Assembly (NCBI RefSeq): GCF_018129985.1
Contig: NZ_JAFCKT010000009.1
Span: 62,001 to 126,000 of the forward strand
Length of the DNA stretch: 64,000 bases
Source of the DNA: Bradyrhizobium sp. SZCCT0148
Lineage (GTDB): Bacteria > Pseudomonadota > Alphaproteobacteria > Rhizobiales > Xanthobacteraceae
Reading direction: 5' to 3'
Part shown: positions 10,611 through 19,900 of the stretch, piece after piece
Position numbering within the stretch: position 1 is the first letter of the stretch
How the letters are laid out: each line of letters begins with the position of its first letter
The notes under the pieces: model-generated
Told to the model about the DNA's origin: nothing
The model's input: only the letters and a program-made list of their open reading frames with translations
Database searches by the model: none
Made by a program: the position numbers and the translations under genes

Positions 10611-11783
10611 ATGCCGGAGCAGCCGAGAAGTCGGCGGCAGACACGTGCTGCCATTTTGACTCATCTGCTTCAGTCGGGCGGCTCGTTCCGCCCGCCGCTG
10701 GCGAAGGCCGTGCGCCTGTCGGAAGCGAGCCTGTCGCGTATCCTGCTTGACCTGAAAGCCGAAGGCCTGATCGAGGAAGTGCGGCGCCCTGCCCCCTACG
10801 TCGGCGGCCCGACCGGCCTGGTGTCGCTGGACGGCTCGGTCGCGCTCGCGGCCTTCGAGTTGACGGCGCAGCACCTCGGCTTCGGCGTCGGCGGCCTGTC
10901 GGGCGAATTGCACTACGCCGAGCGCATGAAGCTGCCGAAGACGCCGACCGCCGAGACCGTCGGCCGGGTGTTTCGCGAAGCGATGACATTGTTGCGCGAC
11001 TGGACGCGGCGCCGCCGCGTCGTCCTCTCGCAGGTCGGCGTCTCTGTTCCGGGCCTTGGCCGGCTGAGCGCCTCGGTCAACCCCATCATTCCCTGTGACG
11101 TCGGGCGCATCAGCGACATGTTCGGCGAGATGTTCGCCGGCGTGCCCGTCGAGTTCACCAATTCAGTCGTTGCGCACGCCACATTCCATCGTTGCCGCAC
11201 GGAAAACTATCCGTTCAGTGACACGCACCTGTTCGTCTTTGTGAGCCATGGCGTTGCGGGCGCATGGATGGGTGATCCTGTCGAGACCGACACGCTCCAG
11301 CCGATCGAACTCGGTCACATGGTGTTTGGCGAAGGCGGACCGCGCTGTCGCTGCGGCCACATCGGCTGTGTCGAGGCCTTCACGTCGCTTCCGGCACTGG
11401 CCGAGCTGCTCGGCGTGCCCGAGCCGGACTTGCTCCAGCTCGGCAACGATTGGGTCGCCGCGATCCCGATCTCCTCGCGCGTGCGCCAGGAGCTGCGGCA
11501 TCGCCTGTATCGCCTTGGGCTCGCGATCGGCAACACGCTGAACGTCAAGCCCTGCCACGGCGTCGCCATCTCCGGCTGGCCCTCGCTCCTTGCGGACAGC
11601 GATCGGAAAGCGCTGGTCGACGGCGTCGATGCCTGCCTGCTCGGCGGCCGCGATCATGCGCGGGTGTCGCTGGCCTTCGTGCCGCCGTCGAACGGCAATG
11701 ATCCCAGGGCAGCACTCGCCTTCGCCGCGTTCTGCCTCGCCTGCCGCGGCGGCATGCCGGCCGCCTCGACGGAGGCCGCCTGA
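10611..11783 (+). CDS. ROK-family transcriptional repressor
   Basis: A 390-residue protein. A winged helix-turn-helix spans about 10-70 (RAAILTHLLQSGGSFRPPLA, then LSEASLSRILLDLKAEGLI). A ROK sugar-kinase-like domain follows, with the zinc-binding signature CRCGHIGCVEAF near 250. It probably senses a sugar and controls the importer encoded 57 bases downstream. The start was set at 10611 because AGGGA is well spaced upstream. In-frame ATGs at 10593 and 10605 exist, but the first overlaps the palindromic operator. The kinase-type ATP loop is not conserved, so a regulatory rather than catalytic role is preferred. The specific ligand cannot be read from the sequence. Confidence 0.85.
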   Translation: MPEQPRSRRQTRAAILTHLLQSGGSFRPPLAKAVRLSEASLSRILLDLKAEGLIEEVRRPAPYVGGPTGLVSLDGSVALAAFELTAQHLGFGVGGLSGELHYAERMKLPKTPTAETVGRVFREAMTLLRDWTRRRRVVLSQVGVSVPGLGRLSASVNPIIPCDVGRISDMFGEMFAGVPVEFTNSVVAHATFHRCRTENYPFSDTHLFVFVSHGVAGAWMGDPVETDTLQPIELGHMVFGEGGPRCRCGHIGCVEAFTSLPALAELLGVPEPDLLQLGNDWVAAIPISSRVRQELRHRLYRLGLAIGNTLNVKPCHGVAISGWPSLLADSDRKALVDGVDACLLGGRDHARVSLAFVPPSNGNDPRAALAFAAFCLACRGGMPAASTEAA

Positions 11784-11840
11784 GATGGCCTGAAGCTGCG
11801 CGGCTCACGCGCAAGAGAATTCACACCGGGAGGAACTGCC

Positions 11841-13127
11841 ATGCCGATCACGACAACAAGGCGCCGACTGCTCGCTGGATCCGCCGCCGCGCTCGCACTG
11901 CCGGCCTTTGCCCGCGCGCAAGGCGCGGTCAAGCCTCGCCTGACTGCGATCTCGCAATGGTCCGCGGGCAGCGACGGGGCGGCCATCACCGCGCTCGGCA
12001 AGAAGTTCGAGGAGAAAGGCGGGATTTGGCAGCACTCGCCCGTGCCAGGGTTCACCACCGAGATGATGAACAAGCTGCGCGCTCAGATCATGGCTGGCGA
12101 TCCCCCGGCCTGCTCGCAGCTCAAGGGTCCCGAGATTGCGGCCTGGTCGAAGATCGCCCCGACTGTCGATCTCGACGCCGTGGTCGCCGCCGCCGGCTAC
12201 GAGAAGGTCGTCGCTCCGGACCTTGCGAAACTGCACAAGCCGGCCGGCAAGTGGATCGCCCTGCCGTTGCAGGTCTACAGCACCAACATGCTGTTCCTGT
12301 CCAAGCGCGCGATGGACAAGGCCAAGGCGGACAAGATCCCCGTCACCTGGGCTGACTTCAACGAGCTCGCGGAGAAGATGAAAGCGGGCGGTGTCGCCTC
12401 GCCCATCGCCAACGGCGGAACCCGCCCGGACGACGGACAAAAATTCGAGGCCGCCCTCGCCGGCATCAGTCCACTCGCATACCGCGCGGCCATCATGAAT
12501 CTCGAGAAGAAGGCCCTGGCCGGCCCCGAGATCAAGGCTGCGTTCGCGCAGGTGCGCAGGATCGCCGACTGGATGGATCCCAACGTCGGCGCCCAGCACT
12601 TCTCGACCAACCTCAAGCGCTTCGTCGACGGCGACATGGGCATGATGATCATGGGCGGCTGGGCGCAGGGCGTATTGCGCAACGCCGGATTCAAGTTCGA
12701 GGACTTCACGATCGCGCCGGGCCCGACCGACAATGGCAAGCCGGTCTTCCTGTTGAACGCCGACGCCTTCATCTTCTGGCAGCGCAAGGAGGCAGACCTG
12801 CAAGCGGGCCAGACGCTGATGGCCCAGCTCGTCATGGATCCCGCGATCCAGACGATGTACTCGCAGATCACGGGATCGATCCCGGTCCGCACCGATGTCG
12901 ATCTGTCCGGCGAAGGCTGGTCCGAAGGGCAACGAACGACCTCGGCCGCCCTGAAGAGCGCTATCGCAAGCAATCAAGCCCTTCTGAGCATGGCGCACAA
13001 CATGGCGCAGGAAAATGGCATGACGGCCGCGATGATCGACGTCATCACGGAGTACGTGAAGGACAAGACGATCAAGCCCGAGCAGGCAGCCACCCGTCTC
13101 GCCGAGGCCGTCGAGGGCGCACGTTGA
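11841..13127 (+). CDS. ABC importer solute-binding protein (family 1)
   Basis: The periplasmic receptor of the sugar-type importer encoded downstream, 428 residues. The N-terminus TTTRRRLLAGSAAALALPAF followed by ARA is a twin-arginine-type signal with a cleavage site near residue 26. The mature part has the family 1 extracellular binding-protein pattern (ISQWSAGSDGAAITALGKKFEEKG, NADAFIFWQRKEAD, TGSIPVRTDVDL). A strong ribosome site (GGGAGGAA) lies seven bases upstream of the ATG. Oligosaccharide or polyol substrates are usual for this family, but which one is unknown. Its stop overlaps the permease start. Confidence 0.9.
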   Translation: MPITTTRRRLLAGSAAALALPAFARAQGAVKPRLTAISQWSAGSDGAAITALGKKFEEKGGIWQHSPVPGFTTEMMNKLRAQIMAGDPPACSQLKGPEIAAWSKIAPTVDLDAVVAAAGYEKVVAPDLAKLHKPAGKWIALPLQVYSTNMLFLSKRAMDKAKADKIPVTWADFNELAEKMKAGGVASPIANGGTRPDDGQKFEAALAGISPLAYRAAIMNLEKKALAGPEIKAAFAQVRRIADWMDPNVGAQHFSTNLKRFVDGDMGMMIMGGWAQGVLRNAGFKFEDFTIAPGPTDNGKPVFLLNADAFIFWQRKEADLQAGQTLMAQLVMDPAIQTMYSQITGSIPVRTDVDLSGEGWSEGQRTTSAALKSAIASNQALLSMAHNMAQENGMTAAMIDVITEYVKDKTIKPEQAATRLAEAVEGAR

Positions 13128-14047
13128 CCAATGCCGTCTCGATCAGACCGGACCGGCCGGCGCTTCCCGAATGGGTGCGCCGGCTGCCCGAATACCTGAT
13201 GATCTGGGTGCCGCTGCTGCTGTCCGCCGCGCACCTCGTGTCGTTCTCGCTGTGGACGATCTGGATCTCGTTCACGCCGTCCACGCTCGTTCCAGTTTCC
13301 GGCTGGGTGGGGTTGCGCAACTATTCGGCCGTCGCGGCATCGCGGAACTGGCAGATTGCCTTCGACAATTTGCTGCTGTTCGGCAGCAGCTTCGTGCTGC
13401 TAAGTCTGGTGACCGGCCTCGCCCTCGCGATCCTGCTCGACCAGCGCATTCGCGGCGAGAACGTGCTGCGATCCATCTTTCTCTACCCCCTCGCGGTGTC
13501 GTTCGTGGTCACCGGCACGGTCTGGAGCTGGCTGCTCAATCCCGGCCTCGGAATCCAGAAGCTGGTCCACGACCTCGGCTGGACCTCCTTCAAGTTCGAC
13601 TGGCTGATCGACCGCGACATGGCGATCTGGACCATCGTGATCGCTGCGATCTGGCAATCCTCGGGCTTCGCCATGGCGCTGTTCCTTGCTGGCCTCCGCT
13701 CCGTCGACGCCGACATCATCAAGGCGGCGCAGATCGACGGCGCCGGGCCCGTTCGAATCTACCGGCGCATCATTCTGCCTTCTCTTTGGCCGATCACCAT
13801 CACCGTCGTCGTGATCCAGTTGCAGTTCGCGATTTCGACGTTCGATCTCGTCCGCGCGCTCACCAATGGCGGCCCGGGTATCGCCACCCAACTGCCGGCA
13901 CTCGTCGTCTACGACCTGATGTTCCAGCGCAGCCTGCTCGGCCGCGGCGCGGCGGCGGCAGTGCTCATGCTGCTCATTCTGCTCGCGGTGCTGCTGCCCT
14001 ATGCAGCGTGGCGCTATATCCAGCGACGGCGGGCCGCCCATGCGTGA
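13124..14047 (+). CDS. ABC sugar importer permease 1 (MalF/UgpA type)
   Basis: A 307-residue integral membrane protein with about six helices. The EAA loop near residues 200-220 (DADIIKAAQIDGAGPVRIYR) contacts the ATPase. The likely start is TTG at 13124, whose TTGA overlaps the TGA of the binding-protein gene. The nearest ATG in frame is about 25 codons later and would clip the N-terminus. Tight overlap with both neighbours indicates translational coupling. Confidence 0.9.
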   Translation: MTNAVSIRPDRPALPEWVRRLPEYLMIWVPLLLSAAHLVSFSLWTIWISFTPSTLVPVSGWVGLRNYSAVAASRNWQIAFDNLLLFGSSFVLLSLVTGLALAILLDQRIRGENVLRSIFLYPLAVSFVVTGTVWSWLLNPGLGIQKLVHDLGWTSFKFDWLIDRDMAIWTIVIAAIWQSSGFAMALFLAGLRSVDADIIKAAQIDGAGPVRIYRRIILPSLWPITITVVVIQLQFAISTFDLVRALTNGGPGIATQLPALVVYDLMFQRSLLGRGAAAAVLMLLILLAVLLPYAAWRYIQRRRAAHA

Positions 14048-14897
14048 GAGCTCCTTCGCACCGAGCCGGATTCTGATCTACCTCGTCGTCCTGCTGATCG
14101 CGGCAGCATGGCTCGCGCCCCTCGCCGTCGTCGTGCTGAACTCGCTCCGCAGCAACGAGGAGATCGCGCAGGGCTCGATGATCGGCTGGCCGCAGCATTG
14201 GGCCTGGAGCAACTATCTGACGGCCTGGAGCGGCTTCTGCGTCGCCGAGACCTGCGCCGGCATCCGGCCGTACATGCTGAACTCTGCGCTCATCACCATC
14301 CCTGCGACGATCTTCTCGACCCTGCTCGGTGCGATCGCCGGCTACGCCGTGTCGCTCTGGCGTTTTCGCGGCGACACCTGGATCTACGGCATCGTGACGC
14401 TGGGCCTGTTCCTTCCCCAGCAGATGCGCCTGCTGCCCTGGACCATCGTGCTGCGCGACATCGGCCTCATCAACACGCTCGCCGGCCTCGTCCTGATCCA
14501 CACCATCCAGGGGCTCTCCTTCACCACGCTGTTCTGCCGCAACTATTATGTCGCCATTCCCCATGAATTGATCAGGGCCGCGCGCATCGACGGCGCCGGG
14601 TTCTTCCGCATCTTCTGGCGCATCATCCTGCCGCTCTCGGGGCCGATCCTGGTCGTCACCGTGATCTGGCAATTCACGCATATCTGGAACGAGTTCCTCT
14701 ATGGCGTGACGTTCACGAGCGGCCAGCAGCAGCCCGTCACCGCCGCTCTCATCGCGCTGTCCGCCGCCGTTGCAGACATCCCGCAGCATGGCGTGCAGAG
14801 CGCCGCAGTGATCATCGCGGCGCTCCCGACGCTGTTGATCTATCTCCTCGGCGGCAAATACTTCGTCCGCGGCCTGACTGCCGGGGCCGTGAAATGA
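14040..14897 (+). CDS. ABC sugar importer permease 2 (MalG/UgpE type)
   Basis: A 285-residue inner-membrane protein with six predicted helices and the EAA motif HELIRAARIDGAGFFRIFWR near 180-200. It pairs with the preceding permease to form the transport channel. The start at ATG 14040 overlaps the last codons of permease 1 and removes an implausible upstream extension. A periplasmic loop with Cys residues (FCVAETCAGIRPYM) near residue 65 is characteristic of this subfamily. Confidence 0.9.
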   Translation: MRESSFAPSRILIYLVVLLIAAAWLAPLAVVVLNSLRSNEEIAQGSMIGWPQHWAWSNYLTAWSGFCVAETCAGIRPYMLNSALITIPATIFSTLLGAIAGYAVSLWRFRGDTWIYGIVTLGLFLPQQMRLLPWTIVLRDIGLINTLAGLVLIHTIQGLSFTTLFCRNYYVAIPHELIRAARIDGAGFFRIFWRIILPLSGPILVVTVIWQFTHIWNEFLYGVTFTSGQQQPVTAALIALSAAVADIPQHGVQSAAVIIAALPTLLIYLLGGKYFVRGLTAGAVK

Positions 14898-14907
14898 TGG
14901 AGTTGTC

Positions 14908-16017
14908 ATGGCAGCACTGAGCATTCGCACCCTGTCGAAGCGCTACGCCAATCTCGAGGTGCTGAAGGGGATCGATCTCGACATCGAAAGCGGCGAGTTC
15001 ACGGTGCTGGTCGGGCCGTCCGGCTGCGGCAAGTCCACCTTGCTCAATATCGTTGCCGGGCTCGATCATCCGAGCGCAGGGACCGTCGAGATCGGCGGGC
15101 GCATCGTCAACGACGTCGCGCCGAAAGACCGCGACATCGCCATGGTGTTCCAGTCCTACGCGCTCTACCCGTCGATGACGGTACGCCAGAACATCACCTT
15201 CGGCATGGAGTGCCGTCACGTACCCAAGGCCGATCAGGACAAAGCGGTCGCGAACGTCGCCAGACTGCTGCAGATCGAGCCGCTGCTCGGCCGCAAACCC
15301 TCGCAATTGTCGGGAGGCCAGCGCCAGCGCGTGGCGATGGGCCGGGCGCTGGTGCGTGATCCCCTGCTCTTCCTGTTCGACGAGCCGCTGTCCAATCTCG
15401 ACGCAAAACTGCGCGTCGAGATGCGGATGGAGATCAAGCGGCTGCACCAGCGCATCGGCGCGACCATCATCTATGTCACCCACGACCAGATCGAGGCGAT
15501 GACGATGGCGACGCGGATTGCCGTGATGCACCGCGGCGTGGTGCAGCAGTTTGCCGATCCCGATACCGTGTACCGCTATCCCGCCAATCTGTTCGTCGCA
15601 CGCTTCATGGGCTCGCCTCCGATGAACACCATGCCGGCGCGGCTCGAGGCAGACGCCGGCGGGCCCGTAGTCGTGATCGGCGCAGGGCGACCGGACGAAG
15701 TCCGTCTTCGTCTGCAGGGATATGATGCGGCGGCACCCTATCTGGGCCGCGAGGTGGTGTTCGGGATCAGGCCGGAATGCATCGCGGAGGGCAACCGGGT
15801 GTTCTCCGCCGATGCGCCCATCGTCGTCCACGCGCCGGTGGAGATGGTCGAGCCCACCGGCGCCGAAACCATCGTGCTGCTGCGGCTCGGCGGCGAGTCT
15901 GCGCTGGCGCGCATCACGCCTGACATCCGCCCGCCGCCGGGGATGGCGGCCCCCTTCGCGCTCGATACGCGGCGCATCTGCCTGTTCGATCCCGAGACGG
16001 AGCGACTGATCGCATGA
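14908..16017 (+). CDS. ABC importer ATPase (UgpC/MsmK type)
   Basis: The 369-residue nucleotide-binding subunit. Walker A is GPSGCGKST near residue 37-45, the signature LSGGQRQRVAMGRAL near 132-146, Walker B LLFLFDEPLSNLDA near 152-165, and the switch His in IYVTHDQIEAM near 189. The C-terminal 130 residues form the MalK-type TOBE/OB regulatory domain. It energises the two upstream permeases. Its gene overlaps the SDR gene by four bases (ATGA), tying that enzyme to the operon. Confidence 0.93.
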   Translation: MAALSIRTLSKRYANLEVLKGIDLDIESGEFTVLVGPSGCGKSTLLNIVAGLDHPSAGTVEIGGRIVNDVAPKDRDIAMVFQSYALYPSMTVRQNITFGMECRHVPKADQDKAVANVARLLQIEPLLGRKPSQLSGGQRQRVAMGRALVRDPLLFLFDEPLSNLDAKLRVEMRMEIKRLHQRIGATIIYVTHDQIEAMTMATRIAVMHRGVVQQFADPDTVYRYPANLFVARFMGSPPMNTMPARLEADAGGPVVVIGAGRPDEVRLRLQGYDAAAPYLGREVVFGIRPECIAEGNRVFSADAPIVVHAPVEMVEPTGAETIVLLRLGGESALARITPDIRPPPGMAAPFALDTRRICLFDPETERLIA

Positions 16018-16781
16018 CAAAGACGAACTATGCCGGACTCGCTGACCGCGTCGTACTGATCACTGGTGGCGCCAGCGGCATCGGGGCCGCCTTCGTGCGC
16101 GCCTTCGCGGGCCAGGGAGCGCGCGTTGCGTTTCTCGATTTGGACGAAGCGGCCGGCCGCGCGCTGGTCGCAGAGGTGTCGGCGGCGTCGGACAACACAC
16201 CGCTGTTCGTGCGCTGCGATCTCCTGGACATCGACGCCTTGCGCGCCGCGATGGCGCAGGTTCACGGCGCGCTCGGCGACGCTGCCGTCCTCGTCAACAA
16301 TGCCGCCAACGATCAGCGCCAGGTGCTGAGCGAAGTGACGCCCGCCGAGTTCGACTGGACGATCGGCGTCAATCTCAAGCACGTCTTCTTTGCCGCGCAG
16401 GCCGTCGTGCCACAGATGCAGGCGCGCGGCGGCGGCTCGATCATCAACATGTCCTCGATCGCATGGATGCGCGGCGCCCCGGCGCTGCCGGTCTACGCCG
16501 CGGCGAAGGCGGCCATCGTCGGGTTCACCAACTCGCTGGCCCGATCGGTCGGCCCCGACCGTATCCGCGTCAATGCGATTGCACCGGGCATGGTCATCAC
16601 CGAACGCCAGCGCCGGCTGTGGTATCCGGACGAGAAGGTCATCGCCGAGGTGCGCTCGCGCCAGGCCGTTCCGGATGCCGTGACGCCGGAGGACATCGCC
16701 AACATGGCGCTGTTCCTCGCCTCCGACGAAAGCCAGCGCATCACCAGCCAGTGCTTTCGCGTTGATGGCGGACTTGCGTAG
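16014..16781 (+). CDS. Short-chain dehydrogenase/reductase
   Basis: A 255-residue classical SDR. The nucleotide-binding motif LITGGASGIGAAFVRAFAGQ is at residues 14-33, the NNAAND strand near 90, the catalytic Ser in INMSSIAW near 143, YAAAK (Tyr and Lys) near 159-163, and the IAPGMVITERQRR loop near 188. An acidic residue after the glycine loop (FLDLDE) suggests NAD(H) preference. As the last gene of the importer operon it probably oxidises the imported sugar or polyol. That substrate role is inference from position. Confidence 0.88.
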   Translation: MTKTNYAGLADRVVLITGGASGIGAAFVRAFAGQGARVAFLDLDEAAGRALVAEVSAASDNTPLFVRCDLLDIDALRAAMAQVHGALGDAAVLVNNAANDQRQVLSEVTPAEFDWTIGVNLKHVFFAAQAVVPQMQARGGGSIINMSSIAWMRGAPALPVYAAAKAAIVGFTNSLARSVGPDRIRVNAIAPGMVITERQRRLWYPDEKVIAEVRSRQAVPDAVTPEDIANMALFLASDESQRITSQCFRVDGGLA

Positions 16782-16791
16782 GTTTTGCAGG

Positions 16792-16821
16792 GTGGGCAAA
16801 GGCGCAAAGCGCCGTGCCCAC
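16792..16821. repeat. Short hairpin repeat after the importer operon
   Basis: GTGGGCA and TGCCCAC enclose an inner GGCGC-AAA-GCGCC stem, followed by CTATTTTCT. This GGTGGGCAAAGGCGCAAAGC-type element is, from memory, a frequent intergenic repeat in Bradyrhizobium. It lies between the SDR and lpxB stops, so it may also terminate both convergent transcripts. Confidence 0.6.
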
Positions 16822-16865
16822 TATTTTCTGCACCGAGCAAGTCATGGTGGCTGCGCTTTGCCCCC

Positions 16866-18056
16866 TTACGAATCCGTGTCGTGGCGCCGTCGCTTCCGCA
16901 TCGTCGCCAGCACGACATCGGCCGCCAGCACGCTCGGCGACTTGTTGCCGGTCGACATGATCCGATCGAGCTGGGCAAAGGCCTCGACCTGCTGCCGCCG
17001 CAGCGGGGAATCCGCCAGCACATCACGAAGCGCCGGCGCCAGCTTCTCCGGCGTGCAATCCTCCTGCAGGAACTCAGGAATGACATCCCTGCCGATCACG
17101 AGATTGGCGAGGATCACCGAGGACACGCGGATCGCGCGACGCAGGATGAAGGCCTCGATCGCGCCGACGCGATAGGCCGTCACCATCGGAATCCCCGATA
17201 GCGCGAGCTCCAGCGTCACCGTACCGGATTTGGCCAGTGCCGCACGCGCGACTCGGAACACGGCGCGCTTCTCGTTTTCGCCGGTCACGATCCTCGGCTT
17301 GACCGGCCAGCTCGCGACGCCTTCGCGGATGGTGGCTTCCAGATGCGGCATCGTCGGCAGCACCAGTTCGAACGCGCGGCCTTCGGCCTGCAAGCGGCCG
17401 AGCGTCGCGCCGAAGACGTCGAGGTGGTGCCGGACCTCGCTGCGGCGGCTGCCGGGCAGCACGAGCAGCACCGGTGGCTCGCCATCCCGGCGCGCCTGCT
17501 CCTCCGCGTTCGGTCGCAGCGAGGGCAATTGCTCGACCAGGGGATGGCCGACATAGCTGCAGGGCGGTCCGCCGAGCTTGCGGTACTCCTCCGGCTCGAA
17601 CGGCAGGAGACCAAGCACATGGTCGACATAGCCGAGCATGGTCCGCGCCCGCCCCGGCCGCCACGCCCACAGTTGCGGGGAGACGTAATCGACGACCGGG
17701 ATCGCCGGATTTGTCGCGCGCACACGGCGGGCAACACGATGGGTGAAATCGGGGCTGTCGATGATGACGAGCGCGTCCGGCGCGGCCTCGGTCACGGCGT
17801 CGGCCGTCTGCCGGATCAGCCGCAGAATTTTCGGCAATTGCTGCACCACTGCGGCGAAGCCGACGATCGACAGCTCCTCGATCGGAAACAGCGTTTCGAG
17901 CCCCTCGCGCGCCATGGTGCGGCCGCCGACGCCGACGAATTGCACGCCGTCGCCGAGGCGCTGGCGCAGCACCTTCATCAGGGCGCTGCCGAGCCGGTCG
18001 CCGGATTCCTCCGTGGCGATCAGGAAGATCTTGCGCTTGGGATCGCGCGACTGCAT
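16866..18056 (-). CDS. lpxB: Lipid-A-disaccharide synthase
   Basis: Joins UDP-2,3-diacylglucosamine and lipid X to give the lipid A disaccharide at the inner face of the cytoplasmic membrane. The 396-residue GT19 protein has the expected start (KIFLIATEESGDRLGSALMK), DYVSPQLWAWRPGRARTM near 145-162, FEPEEYRKLG, and VLPGSRRSEVRHH near 205. The C-terminus is very basic (MRKRRRH), consistent with membrane association. Its ATG overlaps the lpxI stop by one base (TGATG). A GTG at 18059 is an alternative start. It is the last gene of the lpx cluster. Confidence 0.95.
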   Translation of the reverse strand: MQSRDPKRKIFLIATEESGDRLGSALMKVLRQRLGDGVQFVGVGGRTMAREGLETLFPIEELSIVGFAAVVQQLPKILRLIRQTADAVTEAAPDALVIIDSPDFTHRVARRVRATNPAIPVVDYVSPQLWAWRPGRARTMLGYVDHVLGLLPFEPEEYRKLGGPPCSYVGHPLVEQLPSLRPNAEEQARRDGEPPVLLVLPGSRRSEVRHHLDVFGATLGRLQAEGRAFELVLPTMPHLEATIREGVASWPVKPRIVTGENEKRAVFRVARAALAKSGTVTLELALSGIPMVTAYRVGAIEAFILRRAIRVSSVILANLVIGRDVIPEFLQEDCTPEKLAPALRDVLADSPLRRQQVEAFAQLDRIMSTGNKSPSVLAADVVLATMRKRRRHDTDS

Positions 18057-18913
18057 CACGCCGGCAGACCGATGACGAAGAGATATTTCGTGTCGGCCAG
18101 CCCGATCATCGCCTGCGGCTCGGCGGCGATGGTGTTGCCGGCGATGACGGCGATGCCGGCAAGGCCGGCCGCCGCGACACCTTCGAGCGTGCGCGGGCCG
18201 ATCGTCGGCAGGTCGAAGCGCAGATCCTGGCCGCTCTTCGGCGCCTTGACCAGCACGCCCCGGCCGGCGGCCGCGCGAATGCGCCCCTCCTCGCGCAGCC
18301 GAGCGACGCGCGCGAGCAGCGCGTCGGTGCCCTCGATGTCCTCCACCGCCACCACATGGCCGTCGATCACCACCACGGCCTGGCCGATATCGAACGGGCC
18401 GAGCGCGGTCAGCACCGCGCGACCGCGCGCGATGTCGGTCTTGCTGTTGTCGTTCGGCCAGGCGCGGCTGATGCAGCCCTCGGGCATCAGCAGATCCGGC
18501 GCGACGTCCTTGATGCCGACCATGCGAAAGCCGCCCTGCTCGAGGATGCGGCCGACACCGGACAGCAGATGATCGTCGCCGCCGCGGAAAGCGCGGATGA
18601 CGTTGCCGAGCAGGCGCAGCGTCGTGACGTCGAACCTGATTTCGGTCAGCGAGGGCCGCACCAGCGTGCCGATGAAGATCAGGTCGCGGCAGCCCTCCTC
18701 GCGGAACAGCCGCATGGCACGGCCAAGCTGGCCGACCGAAATCCAGCGATGGCGGAACTTCTCTACCTGCGCCGGATCGCAGGCCCCGCGCAGCGGAAAC
18801 AGCACCGGCGTGATACCGCGGGCGGCGAGCGATTCCGCGACCGCGAACGGCATCGCGCCGCCGCCGGCGACGATGCCGACCGGCGATGCAATCTCCGACG
18901 CCGCCGATGTCAT
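18056..18913 (-). CDS. lpxI: UDP-2,3-diacylglucosamine pyrophosphatase LpxI
   Basis: Hydrolyses UDP-2,3-diacylglucosamine to lipid X. LpxI replaces LpxH in most alphaproteobacteria. The 285-residue protein has the family's N-terminal IASPVGIVAGGGAMPFAVAE and the conserved GRAVLTALGPFDIGQAVVV and LFVIGLPA ends. The start is placed at ATG 18913. ATG 18925 would add four residues and is also possible. A much longer upstream extension overlapping lpxA is unlikely. It is coupled to lpxB downstream and follows lpxA by about 20 bases. Confidence 0.93.
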   Translation of the reverse strand: MTSAASEIASPVGIVAGGGAMPFAVAESLAARGITPVLFPLRGACDPAQVEKFRHRWISVGQLGRAMRLFREEGCRDLIFIGTLVRPSLTEIRFDVTTLRLLGNVIRAFRGGDDHLLSGVGRILEQGGFRMVGIKDVAPDLLMPEGCISRAWPNDNSKTDIARGRAVLTALGPFDIGQAVVVIDGHVVAVEDIEGTDALLARVARLREEGRIRAAAGRGVLVKAPKSGQDLRFDLPTIGPRTLEGVAAAGLAGIAVIAGNTIAAEPQAMIGLADTKYLFVIGLPA

Positions 18914-18932
18914 GCCCGCGGCCATTCCCGGA

Positions 18933-19724
18933 TCACTTTGCGATGGCGGGAAGACAGAGCGGGCGCTTGCCCTTGCCGATGAAGTCGAGGATCTCGGCGA
19001 TCGCAGGATCTTCGCCCGCGAGCGGCCGAGATGCCTCCAGCCGCTCGGCGAAGGTACCGGGGCCATGGAAGAGCTTCTGGTAGAACCCGCGCACCGTCGC
19101 CAGCCGCTGCTTGGTGAACTTGCGCCGCTTCATGCCGATGATGTTGAGGCCCTCCAGCACCGCATACTGGCCGTTGACCAGCCCGAACGGGATGATGTCG
19201 TCGCGCACGCCGCAGACGCCTCCGACCATGACCTGCGGCCCGATGCGGGTAAACTGGTGCACCGCGGACAGGCCACCGATGAAGACGAAGTCACCGATCT
19301 CGGCGTGACCGCCGAGTGTCGCCGAGGTCGCGAAGATCACGTCGTTGCCGACATGGCAGTCATGGCCGACATGGCTGCAGTTCATGAAATAGCCGCGGTC
19401 GCCGACCGTGGTGATGCCGCCGCCGGCGACGGTGCCGGCATTCATCGTCACGGACTCACGGATGGTGCAGCCCGAGCCGATGGTGAGCCTGGTCAGCTCG
19501 CCACGGTAGGACAGCGACTGCGGCGGCGTGCCGAGCGAGGCGAAGGGGTAGATGGTGCAATCGTCGCCGATGGTGGTCTGCGCCGTGATGTGCACATGTC
19601 CGATCAGCTTGCAGTTCTTGCCGATCACGACGTGGGGGCCGATGATGCAGAAGGGCCCGATCTCGGTGCCCTCGCCGATCACGGCGCCGTCCTCGACCCG
19701 TGCGGTAGGATCAATCTTACTCAT
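18933..19724 (-). CDS. lpxA: UDP-N-acetylglucosamine acyltransferase
   Basis: Catalyses the first lipid A step, moving an R-3-hydroxyacyl chain from ACP to the 3-OH of UDP-GlcNAc. The 263-residue protein is a left-handed beta-helix of hexapeptide repeats. The catalytic His lies in NCSHVGHDCHVGND near 120-133, and the C-terminal helical bundle contains NIIGMKRRKFTKQRL. The start is ATG 19724. A TTG just before gives the same frame. The upstream region to fabZ is interrupted by an opposite-strand KTSC gene, so lpxA-lpxI-lpxB may have a separate promoter. Confidence 0.95.
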   Translation of the reverse strand: MSKIDPTARVEDGAVIGEGTEIGPFCIIGPHVVIGKNCKLIGHVHITAQTTIGDDCTIYPFASLGTPPQSLSYRGELTRLTIGSGCTIRESVTMNAGTVAGGGITTVGDRGYFMNCSHVGHDCHVGNDVIFATSATLGGHAEIGDFVFIGGLSAVHQFTRIGPQVMVGGVCGVRDDIIPFGLVNGQYAVLEGLNIIGMKRRKFTKQRLATVRGFYQKLFHGPGTFAERLEASRPLAGEDPAIAEILDFIGKGKRPLCLPAIAK

Positions 19725-19900
19725 CAAGCAATCTGACTCATCAAGAAGGTCTGATTAGGTGTTGAAGTCGCTCAACTTTCCGGTGGTTAGCGCGGTTATG
19801 CCCGATCTGTCCAGTGACGTCTCGTCTCGACATGTTTCAGGCACCGGATGAGCCGGCCGTCGCAGCACCTCAACGCGTTCATGTGGAGCTTGAAGTCATC

